Assembly (NCBI RefSeq): GCF_023638035.1
Contig: NZ_JAKRVX010000008.1
Coordinates: 62,001 to 126,000, forward strand
Reading direction: 5' to 3'
Length of the DNA: 64,000 nt
From: Natronocalculus amylovorans
GTDB lineage: Archaea; Halobacteriota; Halobacteria; Halobacteriales; Haloferacaceae
Position numbers and translations under genes: made by a program. Under the pieces are notes generated by a model. It was not told the DNA's origin. It ran no database searches and saw only the letters and a program-made list of their open reading frames with translations. Shown here piece by piece: positions 27,204 through 35,209 of the stretch; the stretch's first letter is position 1, and every line of letters starts with the position of its first letter.

Positions 27204-29717
27204 CGACTTTTCAACGCCGCTCGGAAGTTCGTACTGCTGATCGAACCGGTGCCAGACAACGATCGTTGCTGGCAGGATAAGAATCGATGCAAGGTATGCG
27301 TAGAGGACACCAAGTGCAAGCAGCAGTCCGAAGTCTTGAATGAGTGGAATAAACGCCAAAAACAGCGTTCCAAGCCCAGTCACTGTAGTGAACATACTTC
27401 CAGTTAGTGCGCCACCAGTTCCACGTGCGGTGATCATGAGGGCTGCATCCACATCGCCTCGATTCTCAAACTCATCAACAAATCGGTGCATAAAGTGCAC
27501 TGTGTAATCAACACCGAGGCCGATCGAGACGGCGAGGATTGGCGCATTGATCGGTGTCAGTGCAATATCGAGTACCCGCATCGTTCCAGCAAGCGCACCA
27601 ACAGTGACAACAATTGGGACCAGATTGATCGCACCGTACACTGCACGCCCCTCAAGCCACCGATATGAAAGTATCAAGAAGACACCTGTTAGAATAAATG
27701 CGACAAAGAGGCTTCGAATAGCCGAGTCAGTAATCTGGTCAATCACCACCTGATTGACAACCAGATCCCCAGTTGCAACCGCATCAAGACGCATTGCATC
27801 TGCAATCCCTTGTGCATCTGCAGTGATTGCTGCTTGCTCAGCGTCAACGTCAACATCGTAGATAATTCTGGCAGCGCTTCGATCGCTCGTCACATAGGAT
27901 GCAGCGTCGCCGCTTCGTGGGGAGTCAAACAGCTCTTGATAGATGAGGTCTATATTCTTGTCTGGAACGCCGTCACCGGTGCTATCGGATGCTCGCACGA
28001 ACTGATCGAATTCAGGGTCCTCCGCGGCTCGTGAATCGATCACATCAAGAATACTATCTGATTCAGCCCGCCGATCGGTTGCTTCAATAGATGGTGGTGG
28101 ATTCTGTATTGCTCGATCGATCTCACGTAACGCAATATCCGATCTGACCTGTGGGTCATCAATAAACACGGTTACCGATCCAACAAATGCAACCCCAAAG
28201 TCGTTCTCGAGCCGATCGAGCACTTGCATAAATGTATAGTCACTCGGTGCAAGCGGCCCAGGAAGCGATTGGTACTGATCAATACGCTCTTGATCCGGGA
28301 AAAATGCCTCTTCAGAGAACTCTGTATCAACACCCGCTCCCAAGAACCCGCCTGCTGCACCGATCAGTAATGCGAATGAAAGCACAACAACTGGGGCAAC
28401 ACGTGCGAGCCAGACGCCGACCGGCAGCACACGGCCAAGGATGGAGTCCTCGTTGCCAAGCGGTGCAACACCGAACGTTGGGATTCTGCGACCCTCTCTG
28501 AAATTGTCCAATCCAACCTTTCCTGCGGGGAGGAACACTCCGAAAATGAGGAATGTGAAAACCATTCCCGCAGCAGCGACGATACCGAACTCTCTGGTTG
28601 AGTCGAGTGAGCTTGTGAGGTTTGCAATGAAACTAAATACGGTTGTGATTGTCACAATCAGGAAGGCAGCGGTTAGCTGCGTTGACGTAAGTCGCATTGC
28701 TTCTGTGATCGCTGCACCTTCGGCCCGCTCTTCACGATAGCGATTGATTATATGAATCCCAAAATCAATCCCAACAGCGAGTAGCAGTGGAAATACGGTG
28801 ACCATTGAATCCGAGAATGGAATATTTGCATATCCCATGAACCCAAACGTCCAGACGAGCGTCATCACTAACGCGGTCACCCCGAGTAGTAGATCAAGCG
28901 GATCGCGATACGCCACGATCAAAAAGAACATGATGAGCAAGATTGCGGCCGGGAAGACCACAATTGCAGTATCCGTCAACAGCTGTAGAATCTCATCTTC
29001 TAGGATCGCATCCGCAAAGACAACGACATTGTCTCCCGCAGTAAAGCCATCAATCGCGTCAACGATGTCAACCGTCTCAAACTGTAACGACGCAGCATCG
29101 CCTGTGTCTGCGCTTGCAGGGACGTCATAATTAACAAACACCTGCATTACTGACGCGCTGGCTGCTGGCGCGCTGAAATCTTGACTCACTGGGCCAAGCG
29201 CGCCAGACTCGTCTGCATCTTGGATTGCACGCTCAATCTGCCGATCGGATGCACGCTCGATCGATTGATACTGTTGCTCTGCAGTATCTGCAGTTGGATC
29301 GAGCTGTAACGCAATATTTGACGCCGGGCTTCCGGTTGAACTCACTCGAAGTCTGTCTCGCGTCTCTAGTTGGTCCTGTGCATCAAGTATTCGGAGTAAT
29401 ACGGGTTTCGAGAGGACGTTCCGATCGTCGCTAATGAACAGTGTCGCACTTGAGCCTCCGCTTGCCCGTTGATTTTGCGAGAACCGCTCCTCCATCTCCT
29501 CAAGCGCATCTGCTTCCTCCAAGTCGGCCGTAAACTGATCTGCCCCTGCCTGCTGTTCGCCGGTCCCGCCGATTCCAACTACAAAGAAGACTGTCAGTAG
29601 AAGAAAGACCCCAACAACACGCCATGGGACTGTGGTGATGTATCTGTTGATGATCGGTGTGACTGGGTCACTCCGTTTTGTCTCGGACGTGTCATCCGTG
29701 GGCCCAGAGGCTGTCAT
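27186..29717 (-). CDS. RND-superfamily exporter (MMPL/HpnN-like)
   Basis: 843 residues with about 12 membrane helices in two repeats of one helix, a large external loop and five helices. VFPLLLAVGIDFGIHIINRYREER in the first half and SIGLGVDYTVHFMHRFVDE in the second are the twin proton-relay signatures (GxDxxxH) of this family. Archaeal members are thought to move lipids or hydrophobic compounds; substrate unknown. The ATG abuts the stop of the COG1361-type gene, so the pair is one operon and the surface protein may act as its external partner. A divergent TetR gene points to induction by a ligand. Confidence 0.9.
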   Translation of the reverse strand: MTASGPTDDTSETKRSDPVTPIINRYITTVPWRVVGVFLLLTVFFVVGIGGTGEQQAGADQFTADLEEADALEEMEERFSQNQRASGGSSATLFISDDRNVLSKPVLLRILDAQDQLETRDRLRVSSTGSPASNIALQLDPTADTAEQQYQSIERASDRQIERAIQDADESGALGPVSQDFSAPAASASVMQVFVNYDVPASADTGDAASLQFETVDIVDAIDGFTAGDNVVVFADAILEDEILQLLTDTAIVVFPAAILLIMFFLIVAYRDPLDLLLGVTALVMTLVWTFGFMGYANIPFSDSMVTVFPLLLAVGIDFGIHIINRYREERAEGAAITEAMRLTSTQLTAAFLIVTITTVFSFIANLTSSLDSTREFGIVAAAGMVFTFLIFGVFLPAGKVGLDNFREGRRIPTFGVAPLGNEDSILGRVLPVGVWLARVAPVVVLSFALLIGAAGGFLGAGVDTEFSEEAFFPDQERIDQYQSLPGPLAPSDYTFMQVLDRLENDFGVAFVGSVTVFIDDPQVRSDIALREIDRAIQNPPPSIEATDRRAESDSILDVIDSRAAEDPEFDQFVRASDSTGDGVPDKNIDLIYQELFDSPRSGDAASYVTSDRSAARIIYDVDVDAEQAAITADAQGIADAMRLDAVATGDLVVNQVVIDQITDSAIRSLFVAFILTGVFLILSYRWLEGRAVYGAINLVPIVVTVGALAGTMRVLDIALTPINAPILAVSIGLGVDYTVHFMHRFVDEFENRGDVDAALMITARGTGGALTGSMFTTVTGLGTLFLAFIPLIQDFGLLLALGVLYAYLASILILPATIVVWHRFDQQYELPSGVEKSLPWRQ

Positions 29718-31667
29718 CTACTGCTCTTTAACCCGCTCTTTATATACGAAGTATCCTGCACCACTGGCGATCGCCACCACACCGATGATGGCAAGTATTG
29801 AGAAGAGCCTCGAGAGCCCACCATCATCTGCTGGCGCAGTCACCAGTACTGGATACTGATATGTGTCTGAGAGAACGGTATTTCCTCGCTCTGTCTCATA
29901 CTGAAAGTCCAACTCCACTGGGTAGGTCTTCTCCATTACACCACTGGATGCAGAAAGCGAGAATACAATTTCAGCTGATTCTCCTGGATCAAGCCCCGAC
30001 ACAAATGCTTCGTCACTGCCTGAAGAGAATGGGCTGTCAGTGAACAGTTTTGCATTGATGTTGGATAGGCGTTCAGGGCGTTCGTTCGTGATCTCAAGGA
30101 CAAGTTCAGTTGAGCCGCCTGCAGCGACCGACACATTTGAGTCTGTTATCGAGAACTCGCGTTGCTGGTCAGTAATTTCAACACGCTCGGTGATTGGGCC
30201 GACTGTTGCGGGTTCTTGCACACCGCTCCCGTACTCAATTGTGAACCGAACCTGACGTGGACCTGCATCCGCTTGGCCGCTAATATCCGTTGGGAAACGG
30301 AACCCACTCGCTTCGTCTTCCTCCAGCTCTGGCAGTGCGAACCGTTGCTCATCGATCGAAATCGAGTCACTCACCGGCTCAATAATTAATACCGCATCGT
30401 CAACGCTTCGGGGCCCATCATTCCGAATGTCTCCGGTGATGACGCCGCTGTAGCCGACAGCAAGCGTGTCATCGAAATTCTCGATCGAAAACGAGAGCTT
30501 GTCGCCAACATCAACCCGCTCGGAGAGGGGATCGCTTGTCACGGTTGCTGGACCATCATTTGCGTACTCAACAGTGAATCGGACTTGTCGAGGGCCACCT
30601 TCCGACTCGCCAGAAATATCTGCATCATACGAGAACTCGGCAGTGTCTCCTGATTCAAGTTCGGGGAGTGCAATACGTGGCTCTGATACGATCATGGACT
30701 CACCAGCAGGCTCGAGAACCAACACACCGTCGGTTACGTCAGTTGGGCCGGTGTTTTCGATCGTTCCTTCGATCGAGCCATCCTCTCCAACAGCAAGATC
30801 TGCATCAAGGTCTGTAATCTCAAACGTTGATTTTGCAGCCGTTGGGAATGGATGTGTTATACTAGGCGCTTCCTGTGTCACGCCATCTTCATCTTCATAT
30901 GCAATGATTGCTTCAAGTGGGATTGCGCCCTCTTCAGCAGCCTCTGCAATCGATGTTGCAACGCGAACAGTACCAGTGTCTCCATCATCTACATCTCCCA
31001 AATAGACTTCTGCAGTGCCCTCACCAAACGTGAGGCCACTCCCACCGGTGAGCGTTGCTCGCGCATCTATTGCCGGCTCATTTCCGATATTCTCAAACTC
31101 GATCGTGCTTGTGCCACTCATCCCCGGCTGAAGGTCCGAGTCAATGTCTGTAATCTCAAACCGTGCATCGTCACTGACTGAGAGCGTAACGTCCACTTGT
31201 CGGAGTCTTGATCGATCGTTCACAGAATCGGAGTTTGGTGAGATCGACTGTGTATGGGTGTATCGGACATTAAGCGTAACATCGTACTCGCCTGCTTCAA
31301 GATCTCGTGGGACTCCAAGACGGAGGTCGGTACTTACTGTCTGTCCGTTTGAAATTGTGCCGACTGATGTCCGCCCGGAACGAACATCAAATGGCCCACT
31401 GTCACGGACTTCTACGTTGACTCCACGTGCGGCTGTCACAACGTCTGTTTGTGTTCCCGTTTCTACCTCACCATCATTCTGTAACTGGACCGTGATTGTC
31501 TCCTCATTGCCGGGTGTCACCTCATTCTCCGGCACAAACGCGGTAATGTTTGGCTCACCCCGTGTGAAACTCTGTCCGGCGACGATCGCTGCGCTTACTG
31601 AGAGTAACAAGAGCAGCACGATCGCAATACCGATTGCCGATCGGCTTCGGGGCTTCATCGACGACAA
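29718..31667 (-). CDS. COG1361-type surface protein with tandem Ig-like repeats and C-terminal anchor
   Basis: 649 residues: N-terminal signal or anchor helix (AIVLLLLLSVSAAIVAG), several NEW3/CARDB-like beta domains, and a C-terminal helix (IIGVVAIASGAGYFVY) with a positively charged tail, giving an outside-facing, membrane-tethered protein. Two consecutive units of about 115 residues are clearly duplicated: each runs from an acidic start (DADLAVGEDGSIEG; DDTLAVGYSGVITG) through LVLEP or LIIEP to GGPRQVRFTVEY or AGPRQVRFTIEY. First gene of the operon with the RND exporter. Its role as adaptor or cell-surface scaffold is inference. Confidence 0.85.
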   Translation of the reverse strand: MSSMKPRSRSAIGIAIVLLLLLSVSAAIVAGQSFTRGEPNITAFVPENEVTPGNEETITVQLQNDGEVETGTQTDVVTAARGVNVEVRDSGPFDVRSGRTSVGTISNGQTVSTDLRLGVPRDLEAGEYDVTLNVRYTHTQSISPNSDSVNDRSRLRQVDVTLSVSDDARFEITDIDSDLQPGMSGTSTIEFENIGNEPAIDARATLTGGSGLTFGEGTAEVYLGDVDDGDTGTVRVATSIAEAAEEGAIPLEAIIAYEDEDGVTQEAPSITHPFPTAAKSTFEITDLDADLAVGEDGSIEGTIENTGPTDVTDGVLVLEPAGESMIVSEPRIALPELESGDTAEFSYDADISGESEGGPRQVRFTVEYANDGPATVTSDPLSERVDVGDKLSFSIENFDDTLAVGYSGVITGDIRNDGPRSVDDAVLIIEPVSDSISIDEQRFALPELEEDEASGFRFPTDISGQADAGPRQVRFTIEYGSGVQEPATVGPITERVEITDQQREFSITDSNVSVAAGGSTELVLEITNERPERLSNINAKLFTDSPFSSGSDEAFVSGLDPGESAEIVFSLSASSGVMEKTYPVELDFQYETERGNTVLSDTYQYPVLVTAPADDGGLSRLFSILAIIGVVAIASGAGYFVYKERVKEQ

Positions 31668-31816
31668 ACACCCCCAATACCGCTAGCAGGAGCGCACGAT
31701 CCCATCAGTCAAGCACCTCACAGCGAACAAAAAAACAGACTGCGTTTCTGTGGGTGGTTGTGATACGCGAAATATTCATCTATGATACTACACTAACTGT
31801 GACCACATAGCTGTAC

Positions 31817-31834
31817 TGATTGAACGTTCAATCA
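31817..31834. promoter_or_regulatory. Perfect 18-bp palindrome, predicted TetR operator
   Basis: TGATTGAACGTTCAATCA is a perfect inverted repeat 36 nt upstream of the tetR ATG (31871) and about 150 nt upstream of the divergent COG1361-RND operon. Its size and no-spacer symmetry suit a TetR dimer. TGAAC/GTTCA half-sites are common for this family. Binding is inferred. Confidence 0.7.
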
Positions 31835-31870
31835 ACAACGTTAACATACCTACACTGGGTTCACTACACA

Positions 31871-32467
31871 ATGACTATTTCAGCGGACGAGTCGGCTGGG
31901 ACTCGTGAGCAGATTCTTGTTGCTGCATATCATGCCCTTGAGAAACATGGGTATGCTGACCTCACGATCGGCCGAATCGGCGAAGAGTTCGACAAAAGTA
32001 CATCGCTTATATACCACCATTTTGACGGGAAAGATGATCTACTGCTTGCGTGCTTGGAGTTTATGTTAGACCAGTTCGCAGGCACCACGGCACACAGTGA
32101 CCATACGGATCCCAAATCGGATCTTGAGTCGTTTATTGAGCAGGTATTATCTATTGAGGGTGATGCCCAGCAGTATCAGCTCATGGGCTCACTGGTTGAA
32201 CTCCGACTCCAATCGACCCATAACAATGGCTATCGGGCGCACTTCGATCGTAGTGACCTTGTCATCCAGAATGCGTTGGCGGAAACAGTTACTGCAGGCA
32301 TTGAAAACGGTGTCTTCAAACAGTGCGATCCAGATGCCGTTGCAGCGACAATCCACACGCTTCTTATTGGTTCGTCTGTGCGACTCGTAACAACCGGTGG
32401 TGATGGCTGGAAAACATCGGTCCGAGATGAGATGTTCGCATATCTGGCCGATCGCGTTTACGCATGA
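31871..32467 (+). CDS. TetR/AcrR-family regulator
   Basis: 198 residues. The N-terminal helix-turn-helix is ILVAAYHALEKHGYADLTIGRIGEEFDKSTSLIYHHFDGKDDLL, very typical of TetR. The C-terminal ligand domain includes MLDQFAGTTAHSDHTDP and an all-helical remainder. ATG at 31871 is chosen because it begins at the family's usual N-terminus and leaves the palindrome outside the gene; a longer frame from 31820 would overlap it. Likely a repressor of itself and of the divergent COG1361-RND exporter operon. Confidence 0.9.
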   Translation: MTISADESAGTREQILVAAYHALEKHGYADLTIGRIGEEFDKSTSLIYHHFDGKDDLLLACLEFMLDQFAGTTAHSDHTDPKSDLESFIEQVLSIEGDAQQYQLMGSLVELRLQSTHNNGYRAHFDRSDLVIQNALAETVTAGIENGVFKQCDPDAVAATIHTLLIGSSVRLVTTGGDGWKTSVRDEMFAYLADRVYA

Positions 32468-32520
32468 TTGTCTTGCAATGTCAACAGCGACAAATATCTA
32501 CCACTCTTATTATTCGATAG

Positions 32521-33051
32521 ATGAGTCTTCGATCTGATCTTGCATCCGTCCTGCTGGCTGATACTGCGGCAGTTCGATCGAAACTAGACGCAATCTCACA
32601 AACGTATGGTTTCGCACTTTCTGATGAAACAGCGAGTCAGTCGCCGGAGCCATATTTTGATGCGCTCGATTTTACGCTTTCATCTCGCGACAAAGAACTG
32701 ATCGCTCGTGTACAACAGCTGGATAACGCGCCGCTTGGGATCACGCTCACCGGGCCCGCATATCAGGATACACCAATTCTGTACTCAAACAAGACATTTC
32801 GATCATGGGTACAGTATGAGCTTGCGGAACTCTGTGGAAACAACCCGCGACTACTGCAGGGCCCAAAGACGAGTGACGAGCCTCGGGCAGACTTTCGAGA
32901 GGCGCTTTCGATTTGGGAACCGGTGACAGTAGAGATCCACAACTACCGAAACGATGGCACAGTATTCACGAATCGGGTCTCACTCACACCGATTCCTGAT
33001 GAGAGCGGGACGATCGCCAATTGGGTCGCAATACAAGCGCCGATCGACTAG
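32521..33051 (+). CDS. LOV-like PAS protein lacking the flavin-adduct cysteine
   Basis: 176 residues: about 60 N-terminal residues, then one PAS domain. The segment CGNNPRLLQGPKTSD matches the GRNCRFLQG core of blue-light LOV domains, but Pro109 stands where the photo-adduct cysteine should be. Surrounding residues (FREALSIWEPVTVEIHNYRNDGTVFTNRVSLTPI) keep the LOV/PAS pattern. It has no output domain, so it may act by binding a partner. It follows tetR by 53 nt on the same strand but is not clearly co-transcribed. Confidence 0.8.
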   Translation: MSLRSDLASVLLADTAAVRSKLDAISQTYGFALSDETASQSPEPYFDALDFTLSSRDKELIARVQQLDNAPLGITLTGPAYQDTPILYSNKTFRSWVQYELAELCGNNPRLLQGPKTSDEPRADFREALSIWEPVTVEIHNYRNDGTVFTNRVSLTPIPDESGTIANWVAIQAPID

Positions 33052-33078
33052 TTTCGAAAACCAGTGGGTTTTGGTTAG

Positions 33079-34395
33079 TTACTGATAGGCGTCAAACTCC
33101 TCGCCGAAGAGCACGAAATAGGCAACGCCGATCATTCCGATGATAGACGCAATTATGAACGATATCTCCGGGTTGACGAACTCCCACAAAAATCCACCTA
33201 ACACGCCGCTCGGGATTACGATCGCACCGCGAACGAAGTAGTACGAGCCAGTCACTCGACCGCCTGCACCTTTTTCAGCCGGTCCAACAATCAGTGCCTT
33301 GTGAGCCGGTAACCCCGCAAAACGCAGCCCTGAGAACGCGAACAGTGCAATCAGTATCCACGGGTTTTCTGGCGCAAAAATCAGTATAACCGGGAAGATA
33401 GCATACACTAAAAATCCAAGCCCGACGATCGGCTTGAGGCCAACACGCTCTGCGATTTTAGCAGCAGGAGCCATCGTGAGAAGTGCAACAAACATCTCAA
33501 CGCTCAGGAGAATACCGAAGAACGCGGCTGGCGACAGACTGACCGTGCCAAACACAGGAAGCGTCACCGTCAGTCCGATCCCCATCAGTTGGGTGATCAC
33601 AAGGATGAAAAACGCGTATACCATCCCATTAGCGAATCGCACGAATGTGTCCGCCACCAACAATGGGCGCAACGGATCTGGAAGCGCTTTTAGGTCCGTG
33701 AGAATCTGACCGAATCCTTGAAACTCCTTGCCAACGGTGTCTTTCTCGGATTCGTACAGCAGATGTTGTACAATTGTGCCGAGAATCGCGAAGACGATTG
33801 CAATCATGAGCACCCACAGGAAGCCGGGCATGAGTTGGTCGGCGACGAGTGCAGCGACAATCAACGGCGCAATCAGGAATGCAGTTCGACGGAACGTTTC
33901 CGTACTCGCGAACCCACGAGCCAGCCGGCTCGGTTCGGTTGCCTGCTTGACGATCGCGTAGTGACCGCCGATCCCAAATGACTTCCAGCACTGAGCCAAC
34001 AACAGACCGACAAACACCCAAACCCACGGTTCAAGGACGAACGCGCCAAGGTCGATCGCCGGAATGTAGGCCGCAGCAAACCAGATCGCAAATCCGAATG
34101 TTGACAGAAAGCCAAAGACAGTCAAGGCATATCGTGATCCGACGCGATCGGAGACAACCCCACCGTAATATGGAAAGACCGCTCCGATCACGTTCCCGAG
34201 CGTGGCGAACAGACCGACAATGAATCCAGTTGCGCCGAGGAAGAACAGATACTCGGGGAGGAACCGGTTGGTCATCTGAAAGCCCAAGCTGAACGCAAAC
34301 ATCGCCAACGAGAGAACAAGAACGTCTCGCTGAAGCGAAAAGAACTGCCGGAATGCATCCATTGGTCCAGCAACTTCGACCTGTTGTTCGCTCAT
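33079..34395 (-). CDS. Major facilitator superfamily transporter
   Basis: 438 residues with about 12 hydrophobic helices. The loop between helices 2 and 3 reads GGVVSDRVGSRYALT, the MFS signature, and the second half has AAKIAERVGLKPI in the equivalent place. Substrate is not predictable; drug or sugar efflux are both possible. No regulator is attached, and a 700-bp gene-poor stretch lies upstream. Base composition is slightly more GC-rich than its neighbours. Confidence 0.9.
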   Translation of the reverse strand: MSEQQVEVAGPMDAFRQFFSLQRDVLVLSLAMFAFSLGFQMTNRFLPEYLFFLGATGFIVGLFATLGNVIGAVFPYYGGVVSDRVGSRYALTVFGFLSTFGFAIWFAAAYIPAIDLGAFVLEPWVWVFVGLLLAQCWKSFGIGGHYAIVKQATEPSRLARGFASTETFRRTAFLIAPLIVAALVADQLMPGFLWVLMIAIVFAILGTIVQHLLYESEKDTVGKEFQGFGQILTDLKALPDPLRPLLVADTFVRFANGMVYAFFILVITQLMGIGLTVTLPVFGTVSLSPAAFFGILLSVEMFVALLTMAPAAKIAERVGLKPIVGLGFLVYAIFPVILIFAPENPWILIALFAFSGLRFAGLPAHKALIVGPAEKGAGGRVTGSYYFVRGAIVIPSGVLGGFLWEFVNPEISFIIASIIGMIGVAYFVLFGEEFDAYQ

Positions 34396-35209
34396 AATCT
34401 ATCTCACTCAGTTACGAATATAAATACCATCGAAGCCAGCCACTTGAGTCGAAACGTTGGCACTATTCAGTAATCTTCAGGGGAGAAACGAACTCGGGTC
34501 TTTTTCGTACAGTTCCCACATCGTGATCTGTGCGTCTCAGATCGCTGCACTACGCGAATGCGTTTCACTGGCGAGATCGTCCCACGTGAGGATTCCAGGA
34601 AAAATAAGTGGGATCGTGTAGGATCTGACTGAATCCCAGTTCGGTGTCTCGCCAGTGAACGCTTCAGCAACGAGTTCGGTCGTTCCCTCGGTGTATCGTG
34701 GCCGCGGTTAGCGATCACGATGTAGGTGCTGTCGACTCGCTCACTACCGCAGGATTGCTTTCATTGTGACCACACCCACTATAATATTTCCAAGTGAGTG
34801 CGGCTGTAGCCTCTTGACGCTATAGTTTGCTTTTTTGCTTACGGAGCGTTCACATTCTTTGTACTGAATTAGAATACCTGTTTAGTTTTATAATTATTAT
34901 TGGTTTTGTACACTATCGCGTGGTTACGTACATATGAGGTATCTACGGCACCTACCTACAAATTCCGTAAGCAAAACTATCTATTGTCACTACCATAGAA
35001 ATTTGTTGGCTGTTACCCAGATAATCACCAGATCACAACGGCTAACAGAGCGTCGGGCGAGAGCCCAACGGGTGAAAGTGATCTGTACAAGTCCTCGCTA
35101 AGCAAGATACTTGCATTGGGGGAATGTATGTGGAGTACAACATTGCGTGTGTCGACAATCGAGAGGATTAGTGGGGCCCTCAATGTGTGTAATAACAACT
35201 TATTTAATT
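34396..35209. other. Gene-poor stretch with possible decayed coding and a structured segment
   Basis: The minus strand of about 34460-34760 keeps protein-like runs in two frames (YIVIANRGHDT, and TGETPNWDSVRSYTIPLIFP) that do not join, suggesting a decayed gene of unknown family. From 34860 the sequence is AT-rich. A motif at 34925-34946 recurs at 38789-38810. At 35051-35100 there is a compact structured-looking segment with a GGGC-GAGA-GCCC tetraloop hairpin (35055-35066). No tRNA was found. Confidence 0.5.

Noticed and set aside
34467-34718. 83-codon minus-strand frame with a CGNC motif
   Set aside because: Neighbouring frames hold protein-like runs too, so it is more likely a decayed gene than an intact zinc-ribbon protein.
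35041-35100. Resemblance to the ORF-end domain of a group II intron
   Set aside because: Only a short GGTGAAAGT run matches; no catalytic domain V or reverse transcriptase is present.
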